Shown: positions 27,450 through 36,207 of the stretch, piece by piece | Position numbering within the stretch: position 1 is the stretch's first letter | Layout of the letters: each line of letters starts with the position of its first letter | Assembly: GCA_965140775.1 (NCBI GenBank) | Contig: OZ223471.1 | Location: 4,216,001 to 4,280,000 of the forward strand | DNA length: 64,000 bases | From: UBA6244 sp965140775 | Lineage (GTDB): Bacteria; Bacteroidota; Bacteroidia; Bacteroidales; F082 | Direction of reading: 5' to 3' | Notes under the pieces: model-generated | Databases searched by the model: none | Told to the model about the DNA's origin: nothing | Seen by the model: only the letters and a program-made list of their open reading frames with translations | Translations under genes and position numbers: made by a program

Positions 27450-29021
27450 TTATTTCACTAAAAATTTCTGTCGGTACCTCATGTCTTCATTGGTTGCTTC
27501 AATAATGTACATTCCGTTGGTGAGGCCGGACACATCAATTTTATCGGGCATTCCCCTTTCGCTCATTACCTGCTGACCAAGTTGGTTATAAACGCTTATT
27601 TCCGAAATGGTTAATTCTTCCGGCTTCGAGATGTATAGATATGTTGATGTCGGGTTTGGGTAGATATATAAATCTGTGGTATTTTTCATTTCATTTACAG
27701 AAACTGCCCGACAAGCCGCCAACACTTCTTCGCTATTGTTGCATCCTGTAGTATTGTAAAAAACATTTGAAATTGAATCGGGATTTGGAACCGACAAATA
27801 ATCACAAACGCTTTTAACTTCACACGTAGTCAAATTAGGATTCCAGGTGATGTATAACGAGCTAATTGTTTGAGGATTAATATTTTCAATCCCCTCTAAA
27901 CTATTTAACCCTTCATTCATGTCAATAATTAATCCTCCACCTATATCAACAAGTTTTTGCAGTCCGGATAGATTTAACAACGAATCATTTGATTGAATCC
28001 AAACACTCGAACCTACGGTGGCCAAATTATTCAGTCCTTCCAAATTTGTTAAGCTATGGTTTTGACTTATGGATAATCTGCCGTCAACAGATTGCAAATT
28101 ATTCAGTCCGGATAGATCTGTCAATAAAACATTTAAGTCAATGCTAAGATCTCCGTTAACATGTTGAATATTCTCCAAACCACTTAAACTTTTTAAGCTG
28201 AAATTGCTCCCCACGTATAGGTCTGAACCCAAATGGTTTAAATTGCTAAACACTTGTATATTAGTTAATTGATGTAACGAAGAAATGTTAAGCCGTCCGT
28301 CAATAGACGTCAATTGTTCCAACCCCGTGAGCTCAGAAAGGTTCCCATTTCGGGTAACGATCAAATCTCCCCCAATCGAAACCATATTATTTAATCCGGT
28401 TAAGTTCGGCAGCGCGTCATTATTATCAATAGTAAGGTTGGATAACGTGTGGGTCAAACCACCTAACCCACCTAGATTTTGAAGATGTGGATTCGCTTCT
28501 ATTACTATTTCTCCTTCTACATGGGATAAACCACTTAGTGCATTGATGTCCATGAGTATATCATTACCATAGATGGTTAATGAAGAATTTACATGAGTTA
28601 AGTTTTCTAAACCGGTTAAACTTGTAAGTGAATCGTTATTGGCAATAACAAGGGATCCATTTATCAAAGAAATACTGTTAAGACCCTCAATACTAGTCAG
28701 AGAGGGATTATTCCGAATTTCAACGATACCACCTATGCCAGTTACACCGCCAAGTCCATCAATATCCTTCAAATTGGTGTTGTCTGATATCCTTAAATAA
28801 CCATTTATTGAAGTAACAGCACTTAAACTATCCAGGTTGGTTATGTTATCACCTTGAATCCAAACATATCCACCTATTTGGGTACAGCCGGGATAGTCAG
28901 ATGGAAAATTGTCAATTTCGACTTGATTTGTTAAGAATATCCCATCGGGAAGGCACGACTGGGAAAAAGCCCATGTATGTATAAATACAACGAGCAGAAT
29001 CAATAAGCTTAGTTTTTTCAT
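27450..29021 (-). CDS. Secreted L-domain/LRR repeat protein with T9SS tail (paralogue 2)
   Basis: 523 aa with the same architecture as its neighbour: signal peptide (1-20), cap CLPDGIFLTNQVEIDNFPSD with YPGC, a solenoid of about 16 repeats (for example LTGLENLTHVNSSLTIYGN), closing cap LTTCEVKSVCDYLSVP...GCNNSEEVLAAC, and T9SS tail (LYIYPNPTST ... GMYIIEA ... RQKFLVK). Divergence from paralogue 1 is concentrated in the repeat surface positions, while both caps are conserved. This looks like a small, diversifying family of surface ligand-binding proteins. Confidence 0.85.
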   Translation of the reverse strand: MKKLSLLILLVVFIHTWAFSQSCLPDGIFLTNQVEIDNFPSDYPGCTQIGGYVWIQGDNITNLDSLSAVTSINGYLRISDNTNLKDIDGLGGVTGIGGIVEIRNNPSLTSIEGLNSISLINGSLVIANNDSLTSLTGLENLTHVNSSLTIYGNDILMDINALSGLSHVEGEIVIEANPHLQNLGGLGGLTHTLSNLTIDNNDALPNLTGLNNMVSIGGDLIVTRNGNLSELTGLEQLTSIDGRLNISSLHQLTNIQVFSNLNHLGSDLYVGSNFSLKSLSGLENIQHVNGDLSIDLNVLLTDLSGLNNLQSVDGRLSISQNHSLTNLEGLNNLATVGSSVWIQSNDSLLNLSGLQKLVDIGGGLIIDMNEGLNSLEGIENINPQTISSLYITWNPNLTTCEVKSVCDYLSVPNPDSISNVFYNTTGCNNSEEVLAACRAVSVNEMKNTTDLYIYPNPTSTYLYISKPEELTISEISVYNQLGQQVMSERGMPDKIDVSGLTNGMYIIEATNEDMRYRQKFLVK

Positions 29022-29320
29022 CTTGGTTTATTTATTGGTTGTTTTACTACTTACTATCGATATTGATGTGCTATAACTATATTGAGGATGGTAGTACGTG
29101 CAAATTTTGTATTTGTAGTAGCCAAATGTAGCAATATTTTGGAAATCAGCATCCCTTAATTGGAAATAATACTCACTTTTTTTGTCATACAATATGCTGC
29201 CGGGGTGCATCAACTGCTCGTTTTGCTAACGTGCGTAAAAAAATGCAGCTATTGATTAACCGGAAATTTGTTTTCAAAAAGTTCATTTTCATCAGGTGAA
29301 GTCTTGGCGGACACCACAAT

Positions 29321-29532
29321 AAAAAAGCCTCTATGCAAGCATAAAGGCTTTGTTCTCATTTAGTACCCAAGGCCGGGATCGAACCGGCACGAGTGTTACC
29401 TCACTGGTTTTTGATCTACCCGCGTGGCTTTCCCTCAGGATAAAAACAACGCCAGCGCCTTGCGTAAACGTAGCGGAAATCGCCTTCGGCTCCCTTTTCC
29501 ACGCCGGAAGCTCAACTCGCGGCGGCGAGCGA
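29321..29532. repeat. 212-bp direct repeat, copy 2 (contains orphan tRNA-Leu tail)
   Basis: Partner of 25404-25614. It has the same order of hairpin terminator (29321-29349), tRNA tail and conserved non-tRNA flank. Only scattered substitutions and 1-bp indels separate the copies, so the duplication is recent or maintained. Confidence 0.9.
29363..29414 (-). repeat. Orphan 3' tail of tRNA-Leu(CAA), likely att site 2
   Basis: 52 nt identical to the intact tRNA at 33751-33802 and to the tail at 25446-25497. The 5' half of the tRNA is absent. The spacing between the three tails is about 3.9 and 4.4 kb. Confidence 0.88.
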
Positions 29533-30086
29533 TGGAATAGCTTGAGCGTGGAGATAACAGTAGTTCAACATGGACTCCACGCTGGGTCGTGCCGACCGCT
29601 TAGAGTCCTATTTACAACCAAACGTATATTCATTTTCCCAACAAAAGAGTTCTGTAAACTCAAAAATCTTTAGTATTACTTGATATGTATCTCTTTAAAC
29701 GGGCAGTTCATAATACAAGCCCGTAAAAATAAATTCTACGCCTGTGGCCGTATTATTAAAATAGTTAAAAAGATAAATTATTAAAAAGCCCGAACCGCAC
29801 GTACCCTGAGCGTGCCGTACTTAGTCAATTTGCTCTGGGTGCCATAGTTGAAGTCCTGCATCCAAGTGAAGGAGCTATTGCCGAAGGATTGAGTAAAAGC
29901 AATGGGCAATTGTGCGGTGGCCTTGCAAAAAGTGTGACAGAAAAAAACAACGAAGGGAAGGTGGGGGAAGGTTATGTTGGTATTGTTACTCACTTCATTT
30001 TGATCAGAATATGATCGTGAATATAAGTGAATGGATGGCTATTTTGTTGGTCTGTGTTTCGAATCCTATTTATTATACAAAGTGTC
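29533..30086. other. Intergenic debris between att site 2 and LRR paralogue 3
   Basis: No intact gene is seen. It contains the 3' end of a DUF1566-like gene (listed separately) and short inverted GGACTCCACGCT-like sequences at about 29565-29590. Confidence 0.5.
29781..29897 (-). pseudogene. 3' fragment of a DUF1566-type exoprotein gene
   Basis: The minus-strand frame ends with SFGNSSFTWMQDFNYGTQSK, then a YGTLRVRAVRAF-stop ending. The terminal VRAVRAF is the characteristic C-terminal end of DUF1566 domains found in Bacteroidota surface proteins. Sequence upstream of about 29897 no longer fits. It is a leftover of a gene otherwise lost from the island. Confidence 0.55.
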
Positions 30087-31181
30087 TTACTTAATAATTA
30101 ATTTCTTTCTGCTTCTAGCATTATTAGTAATAACTTCAACAATATACAAACCACCGTGTAGCGTTGACACGTCAATCTTTTCTTTATAATATGAGAAATG
30201 CATAATTCGTTGACTTAAACCGTTATAAATGCTTAACTCATTGTAGCCTGCTTGGATGGTGATATAGGAGGATGCAGGGTTTGGGTAGATTGAAAATTGA
30301 GAGATTTTTATATCATCAATTCCAACACCACAGCTTTGCTTAACAACCTCGAGGCTATCACATCCAGCAGCATTTCCATATATAGCAGCACTATCATTTT
30401 GTTTCTCCAAGAAATCACAAACTAATTTATTATCACAAACTGTTAGATTTGGATTTATAGCTATTATTAACTGGTCTAAAATTTCTGCATTACAGTTCTC
30501 AATGCCACTAATATCTATTAGAAATGGGTTGTTTATAAACATAAGGGTCCCATTAATTCCTTCAAGGTTTGATAGAGCATTTATGCTTACTAGATTATCA
30601 TTTCTAGTTATTTGCATACTCCCACCAATGAGTTTGAGACTCTCAAGACCATTTAAATCTCTTAACTTATCGCATGTGATAATATTGAAAGTTGCGCCAA
30701 CTGTATTTAGGTTACTTAATGCTGAAAGACTAGAAACATTTGGTAGACCTAGTAAATCGAAGCCTTGTTCAATGTACTTTAGGCTATCTAGACCATTGAG
30801 CCCTACCAAGCTTGGGTTACTAACAAAGCGTGCTGAATATAATGAATCAATTTGTTGAACTCCAGAAAGGTCAAGTAGATCAGGATTAACACCACAATAA
30901 ATACTTCCAAGTTTCTTCAAACTACCCAAGCCTTCTAAGTTGATTAGCTTATCATTACCCAAAAGTGTGAGTGAACCATTGATATTTTGCAGGCTATCTA
31001 AACCTCTTAAATCAGTTAGTGTATCAATATTTCCAAGTATTAATGAGCCTTCAATATGCTTTAAGTTTCTCAGCCCGAATAGATCTTTTAAGGGATAGTT
31101 TCTTTCTAACCATAGTTTATCACCTAAGTTATTCAAATTGTGAAGACCCTCAAGACTTAGAAGATAATCATTATCCACAAT
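30087..31181 (-). pseudogene. LRR/T9SS paralogue 3, C-terminal part (split by IS4-family element)
   Basis: Reading through from the target duplication gives 361 codons of the same L-domain repeats (for example LRGLDSLQNINGSLTLLGN), the closing cap LTVCDNKLVCDFLEKQN...GCDSLEVVKQSC and a T9SS tail (FSIYPNPASS ... GLYIVEV ... KKLIIK). The N-terminal part lies at 32514-32858. Joined across the insertion with one target copy removed, the frame is continuous (QIVD-NDYLL) and gives about 476 aa. The break is therefore due to the insertion alone, and the gene is otherwise intact. A GTG inside the IS end could allow translation of the fragment without a signal peptide. Confidence 0.85.
31173..31181. 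repeat. Target site duplication (left copy), ATCCACAAT
   Basis: 9 bp directly adjacent to the left IS end and repeated at 32514-32522. Confidence 0.9.
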
Positions 31182-32513
31182 CACTAGTGTCCAATAAAAT
31201 TTTCATCATTCAATATTTAAAAGCGATTTCCATTTGAAAAGCGTCATTATCCATTTCTTCCATGGTGTCAGAGTTAGCAAAAAGCTCCCTGATATTAGTT
31301 TTATCTGTGAGGACTCTGCTAATCACACGGAGCACATTGAAAGTGGTCCTGCCCAAATGGGCGTCATGTTCAACAATGGCCACCAGACAATACGCAATAA
31401 CAGCAATATATATCTGGATCTTAACGGCATTTTCGGTGTTTCCCCAGAAAGAAGTGATTCGAAGATGTTGTTTGATCCATCGGAAAAAAAGTTCAACTTG
31501 CCATCGTTGTTTATACAACAGAGCAATGTTTTTTGCGTCTGTTTCGAAATTATTTGTCAAAAAGGTAAAGGTTCTACCAAGCTCAGGGGCATAATAAACT
31601 ATTCTCCTCAGTTTTACAGGGTACTTTTTCCTGGTTTGATATCCGGTAAGGAGTATGGCCTGATCAAGAAGAATATTATCAATATCATCCAGAAGTTCTT
31701 CTCCATCAATAATTTCATATTTCAAGTGGGACTTTTGCCTGATGACGAAAAAGGAATTAATTGTATTAATGGTGTACAACCTGCCAAGATCATAGTACCC
31801 TTTGTCAAAGATATAGAAGGCAAACGGTTCGTAGGGAATCAGATCCATCACATTCACATCATGGACTTTAGCTTCAGTGATATGAATGTATGTTGGGATT
31901 TGCGTCAATACATCAAAGAGTGTGTGGACTTTAATACCCCCTTTATTCTTCCTGAAGTTTGCCCATTTGAACAAGTTAAGGCAGAGGTCTATGGTGGTGG
32001 AATCAAACGCATAAAACTTGCCCTCCAATTCAAACGGCCTAAGTATCCGTTTAGTCTGGGCAAGATTAATCATATAATAGGCAAACTCCTCAAAAATTCT
32101 GTAGTCCCTGTTAATATTGGCATAAGAAAGGTTGCTCAGTTTTATTTCACCTTTACCAAATCCGAGATGATAGCACTTTGTTTTAATCGACTGAACAATG
32201 CAGGTAAGTTCCCGGAGACTGTCACAAGCAGCCAATTGTCCGAACATCATGACAAGCAACTGGTTCCAACAGGAGAAGGTTTTAACCCATTTATCACCGT
32301 TATATTTTTGTACAATCATATCAAATGCTCTTTTAGGCAAAAAGGCGACTATCTGACTGAAAACATACTTTCCATTATTCATCACATCCTGGTTAATATT
32401 CAGGTTGCGAATTTGGGAAATGAATTCAAATCGACACGTGAATTTTACGATTATAATTACATATATATTAAGGACTTACAGAGGTTCTTTAAAAATTCTT
32501 TTGGACACTAGTG
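31182..32513 (-). mobile_element. IS4-family insertion sequence, 1332 bp, complete
   Basis: The ends carry perfect 13-bp terminal inverted repeats, CACTAGTGTCCAA, with further partial matching inside. They are flanked by the 9-bp direct repeat ATCCACAAT. One transposase gene fills the element. Intact ends, an intact transposase and identical target duplications indicate a recent insertion. Confidence 0.93.
31210..32385 (-). CDS. IS4-family transposase (DUF4372 + DDE)
   Basis: 391 aa, full length. The N-terminal 75 residues are the DUF4372-like DNA-binding domain (FSQIVAFLPKRAFDMIVQKY). The DDE catalytic core follows: first Asp in FYAFDSTTIDL, second Asp in YIFDKGYYDLG, and the Y-(2)-R-(3)-E-(6)-K signature in YKQRWQVELFFRWIKQHL. 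All catalytic residues are present, so the element should be active. Confidence 0.93.
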   Translation of the reverse strand: MMNNGKYVFSQIVAFLPKRAFDMIVQKYNGDKWVKTFSCWNQLLVMMFGQLAACDSLRELTCIVQSIKTKCYHLGFGKGEIKLSNLSYANINRDYRIFEEFAYYMINLAQTKRILRPFELEGKFYAFDSTTIDLCLNLFKWANFRKNKGGIKVHTLFDVLTQIPTYIHITEAKVHDVNVMDLIPYEPFAFYIFDKGYYDLGRLYTINTINSFFVIRQKSHLKYEIIDGEELLDDIDNILLDQAILLTGYQTRKKYPVKLRRIVYYAPELGRTFTFLTNNFETDAKNIALLYKQRWQVELFFRWIKQHLRITSFWGNTENAVKIQIYIAVIAYCLVAIVEHDAHLGRTTFNVLRVISRVLTDKTNIRELFANSDTMEEMDNDAFQMEIAFKY

Positions 32514-32522
32514 ATCCACAAT
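32514..32522. repeat. Target site duplication (right copy), ATCCACAAT
   Basis: 9 bp directly after the right IS end, identical to 31173-31181. Confidence 0.9.
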
Positions 32523-32858
32523 CTGTAATTCTCCACTGATGTACTGTATAGAATCTAAACCAGCTAATGAGGATAAAGAAGGATTCAGAGATATATGTAG
32601 CTCCCCTTCTATTGATTTTATGGAACTAAAAGAAAATAAATTCACTATGTCACTACCGCCTACCTTTCCAATAAAAATATCTCCAGTTATCTTCGTACAA
32701 TTAGGAAAATTGATAGCAAAACTATCTACCTGATTCTGATTCTCAAGATAAATATCATCAAAAGAACAGGGTTGAGAAAACAATCCCATAATAATTAAAA
32801 ATGAGCAATATAGGCTAATAAGGAGCTTTCTCATATTGGTTTTAATAGGTGTTCCCAA
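32514..32858 (-). pseudogene. LRR/T9SS paralogue 3, N-terminal part
   Basis: 115 codons: an N-terminal segment with hydrophobic signal (residues 8-28), the cap CSFDDIYLENQ...NFPNCTKITG and the first two L-domain repeats, ending at QIVD within the target duplication. The frame then enters the IS and stops after one codon. See the C-terminal part at 30087-31181. Confidence 0.85.
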
Positions 32859-33750
32859 AAATAAGCAATTCTCCGAATCACCGTACCAACTTGGGAGAAT
32901 TATTAAGCAAACCGTCTGGAGTTACCAAGGTGAGTCAGCTGTATCGTAGTGTTAGTGGGGATTACAGATGGCGCGTGTTGTAATGCTGCTTGAAATCGTG
33001 GGGAAAACATGAGCATTCTGTCGTAGGTCACTGTTTCCTCAAGCGTTATTTGGATAGTGGTTTGGTTGAGGTGACGCAAGTTTTTCGGTAAAAATAACCT
33101 CACATTTTTTACACTCGTTTTTCCACGTTTTTCGCCTAATATTCACCCCCAACATGCGCCACAGTGCCTTCTCGTGATGCCAATAGGGTCAAAGTTACTC
33201 AGCAAAAAAGTCGTTTTTAATTTAACCAAATAAAGACTAAAACGGTGAGCCGTATCGGGCTGGCTTGCTGACGTTCGTAGCGTGAGATCGTATGCCCATG
33301 AATTGCAGCACTAAAAAGAATCCCCGATCTCCTACTCCTTTAAGAAGCGGACACTTTATAGCGAACAACATCGCTTTCTGTGAGGTTGAGCTAGCAGTAT
33401 TCATAGTGATTTCACCTCCAGCGCAAAGATATTTCTGCTACTCGTCGCGTAAAGGGCATGTAAACGTGATATCTTGTTTATTTTATTGGAATCACGCCCT
33501 TGACCCGCCTCGTATCATCAATTAAAAAGCGCTTACGATTTGAAATCAGGAGGTGTGTGTAATTTTGTAGTTTTGAATTTCAATCGGAGGTAGCAAAAAC
33601 TACTTTTGAACCAAATAATTTATTGTTTAACCGGAACTTTGTTTCCAATATGTTTCCAAAGAGTTCATTTTTCGTTCTGAAAATAACGGCTAGTTTAATG
33701 TAAAAAGCCCCTTATCAGTGTGTTGATAAAGGGCTAATTATCACGTTAAT
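32859..33750. other. Intergenic region between LRR paralogue 3 and tRNA-Leu
   Basis: About 0.9 kb with no convincing gene. The stretch at about 33625-33670 (TTTAACCGGAACTTTGTTT ... AGAGTTCATTTTT) matches 29255-29295 just below copy 2 of the repeat, so homology between the tRNA sites extends beyond the tRNA itself. Otherwise nothing is recognised. Confidence 0.45.
33706..33735 (-). terminator. Terminator of tRNA-Leu
   Basis: On the minus strand AGCCC-TTTATCA-loop-TGATAAGGGGCT is followed by TTTTT. It lies 16 bp after the tRNA 3' end. The orphan tails have an equivalent but different hairpin at the same place. Confidence 0.75.
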
Positions 33751-33751
33751 G

Positions 33752-33835
33752 TACCCAAGGCCGGGATCGAACCGGCACGAGTGTTACCTCACTGGTTTTT
33801 GAGACCAGCGCGTCTACCAATTCCGCCACTTGGGC
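33752..33835 (-). tRNA. tRNA-Leu (anticodon CAA)
   Basis: The 84-nt minus-strand sequence folds as a class II tRNA. The acceptor stem is GCCCAAG/CTTGGGT with discriminator A, and the D-loop is TGGTAGA. The anticodon stem CTGGT/ACCAG has a loop CTCAAAA (anticodon CAA, codon UUG). A long variable arm precedes the T-arm GGTTCGATCC. CCA is not encoded. The 3' part is duplicated at 25446 and 29363, marking this gene as an integration site. Confidence 0.96.
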
Positions 33836-33888
33836 AACGTTTTTTGTTGAATTGGGTTTGCAAAAGTAAACATTTCTTTGAAATAATT

Positions 33889-33918
33889 GTTTCCTGATGA
33901 AAATTTCCATCAGGAAAC
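33889..33918 (-). terminator. Terminator of malic enzyme gene
   Basis: A perfect 11-bp stem, GTTTCCTGATG/CATCAGGAAAC, with an 8-nt loop, 25 bp after the maeB stop. The following minus-strand sequence is moderately T-rich. Confidence 0.65.
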
Positions 33919-33942
33919 ATCAATTTACTTCATCTGCTCCGG

Positions 33943-36207
33943 TTATTTGTTGATGGCGTCCAAAGCGGCAATCATCACCATGTTTACGATGTCGTTTACA
34001 CTACTGCCCATTTGCAATACGTGAACGGGTTTGTTCATGCCGTTCAGTATGGGGCCAACCACTTCCACATCAGCCAGTTCCTGCAACAGTTTGTAAGCAA
34101 TGTTGGCAGCTCCCAATGTGGGGAATATCAGGGTATTGGCACGTACTCCGTTGAGTTTGGAAAAGGGGAAACTTCCCTTGAGCAGTTCTTCGTTGAGTGC
34201 GGTATTGGCCTGCATTTCGCCATCCACAATCATGTCGGGATAGTCGCGGTGGAGAATGCTGATGGCTTCCTTTTGACGCTGGGTGAGCGCACTATTGACG
34301 GTGCCAAAGTTGGAATACGACAACAGGGCAATGCGGGGCTCAATACGGAAACGTTTGACGGCTTCGGCTGTTTGAACGGTGATTTCCACCAATTCTTGGG
34401 CAGTAGGTTTTAAATTCACGGTACAGTCGCTCAAAAACAGCGGTCCATTTTTGGTGTTCACGATGTACATGCCACTCACGATGTTGGTGTTGGGCTTTTT
34501 GCCTACCACTTGCAAAGCCGGACGAATGGAATCGGGATAACTGCGTGTTAACCCTGAAATCATGCCATCAGCCACACCGGTTTCGAGCAACATCAATCCA
34601 AAATAGTTTTTGTTGGCCAGCGATTCCCTTGCAGCCACATAGGTCATGCCACGGCGGTTGCGTTTTTCGTAGATGATTTGTGCAAACTCGTCGCACTTTT
34701 CTTTCATCTCACTGCAGTTGGGATCGATGATTTCCACATGTCCCAGGTCGAGTTCGTTTTCACGGATAAGTTTGGTAATAAGCTTTTTATCGCCCACCAA
34801 AACAGGATACGCCAGCTTTTCGTTCACTACAATTTCGGCAGCTTTGAGCATGGTATAATTTTCGGCATCGGCCAAAATAATGCGCTTCATATCCGATTTA
34901 CAGATGGATTTCACCTGCCGTTTGAGCGGATTCGACAAGCCAAGGCGTTTTTGCAGGGTGAGGCGATATTGATCCCAATCTTCGATGGGGTGAGCAGCCA
35001 CACCTGACTCCATGGCGGCACGTGCCACGGCCGGAGCCACGCGTTCGATGAGGCGCGGGTCGGTGGGTTTGGGGATAATGTATTCACGACCGAAAGTAAG
35101 GTTATGCACTTTGAAAGCCAGATTGACTTCTTCGGGAACGGGTTCCTGAGCCAACTCGGCCAACGCCTTGGAAGCAGCCAGTTTCATCTCTTCGTTGATG
35201 GTATTGGCGCGCACATCCAAAGCACCTCTGAAAATAAACGGGAAGCCCAGTACATTATTGATTTGGTTGGGAAAATCGGACCTTCCGGTGGCCATGATGA
35301 TGTCCTTGCGGGTTTCGGTGGCTTCGTCGTAGGTAATTTCAGGATTGGGATTGGCCAAAGCAAATACAATGGGATTTTCGGCCATGCTCAGCAACATTTT
35401 TTTCTTCATCACACCGCCCACAGAAAGACCCAAAAACATGTCGGCACCAACCAATGCTTCTTCGAGAGAACGAGCATCGGTATCCACGATAAATTGTTTT
35501 TTGGTTTCGTTGAGGTCTGTTCGGTCTTTATGCAATACGCCCTTGCTGTCGAGCATGATGATGTTTTTGGGATTGGCACCCAAGGCAATATACAATTTGG
35601 TACATGAAATGGCAGCAGCACCGGCACCATTTACCACAATTTTAAGTTTTTCTATTTTTTTCTTGTTGATTTTCAAGGCATTCAACAAACCTGCAGAGGT
35701 GATGATGGCTGTTCCATGTTGATCGTCGTGCATGATGGGAATGTTGAGCTCTGCCTTCAATCGTTCTTCAATTTCGAAACATTCGGGCGCTTTAATGTCC
35801 TCCAGGTTGATTCCTCCAAATGTGGGGGCAATGGCTTTTACTACCTGAATGAATTTCTCCGTATCATTTTCATTTACTTCAATATCAAATACGTCGATGT
35901 CGGCAAACACCTTAAAAAGTAAACCTTTTCCTTCCATCACCGGTTTGCCGGCTTCGGGACCGATATTACCCAGTCCGAGAACTGCGGTACCGTTGGAGAT
36001 AACCGCCACCAGATTTCCTTTGGCGGTATATTTATACACGTCTTCGGGGGTTTTCTTGATGGCCAGACAGGGGTCGGCCACACCGGGAGTATAAGCCAGC
36101 GACAAGTCGCGTTGGGTGGTATAGGGTTTGGTTGGAACTACCTGAATTTTTCCGGGGCGACCGAGCGCGTGGTAGTTAAACGCATCTTTTCTAAATAGCT
36201 TATCCAT
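33943..36207 (-). CDS. maeB: NADP-dependent malic enzyme with phosphotransacetylase-like domain
   Basis: 754 aa, the MaeB architecture. The N-terminal malic enzyme domain (1-420) contains YTPGVADPCLAI, the metal/substrate segment MHDDQHGTAII and the dinucleotide loop VVNGAGAAAISC. The C-terminal PTA-like domain (430-754) contains ARESLANKNYFGLMLLETG and the ending MGSSVNDIVNMVMIAALDA. It converts malate to pyruvate + CO2, and the PTA domain is regulatory rather than catalytic in known MaeB proteins. It marks the return to core genes immediately behind the tRNA-Leu hotspot. Confidence 0.95.
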   Translation of the reverse strand: MDKLFRKDAFNYHALGRPGKIQVVPTKPYTTQRDLSLAYTPGVADPCLAIKKTPEDVYKYTAKGNLVAVISNGTAVLGLGNIGPEAGKPVMEGKGLLFKVFADIDVFDIEVNENDTEKFIQVVKAIAPTFGGINLEDIKAPECFEIEERLKAELNIPIMHDDQHGTAIITSAGLLNALKINKKKIEKLKIVVNGAGAAAISCTKLYIALGANPKNIIMLDSKGVLHKDRTDLNETKKQFIVDTDARSLEEALVGADMFLGLSVGGVMKKKMLLSMAENPIVFALANPNPEITYDEATETRKDIIMATGRSDFPNQINNVLGFPFIFRGALDVRANTINEEMKLAASKALAELAQEPVPEEVNLAFKVHNLTFGREYIIPKPTDPRLIERVAPAVARAAMESGVAAHPIEDWDQYRLTLQKRLGLSNPLKRQVKSICKSDMKRIILADAENYTMLKAAEIVVNEKLAYPVLVGDKKLITKLIRENELDLGHVEIIDPNCSEMKEKCDEFAQIIYEKRNRRGMTYVAARESLANKNYFGLMLLETGVADGMISGLTRSYPDSIRPALQVVGKKPNTNIVSGMYIVNTKNGPLFLSDCTVNLKPTAQELVEITVQTAEAVKRFRIEPRIALLSYSNFGTVNSALTQRQKEAISILHRDYPDMIVDGEMQANTALNEELLKGSFPFSKLNGVRANTLIFPTLGAANIAYKLLQELADVEVVGPILNGMNKPVHVLQMGSSVNDIVNMVMIAALDAINK

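Noticed and set aside
31234..32511. 425-codon open frame on the plus strand opposite the IS4 transposase
   Set aside because: It is antisense to a transposase with complete DDE residues, and its translation shows no protein family. It is a shadow frame.
33292..33525. 77-codon plus-strand frame near tRNA-Leu
   Set aside because: No family, composition like non-coding DNA.
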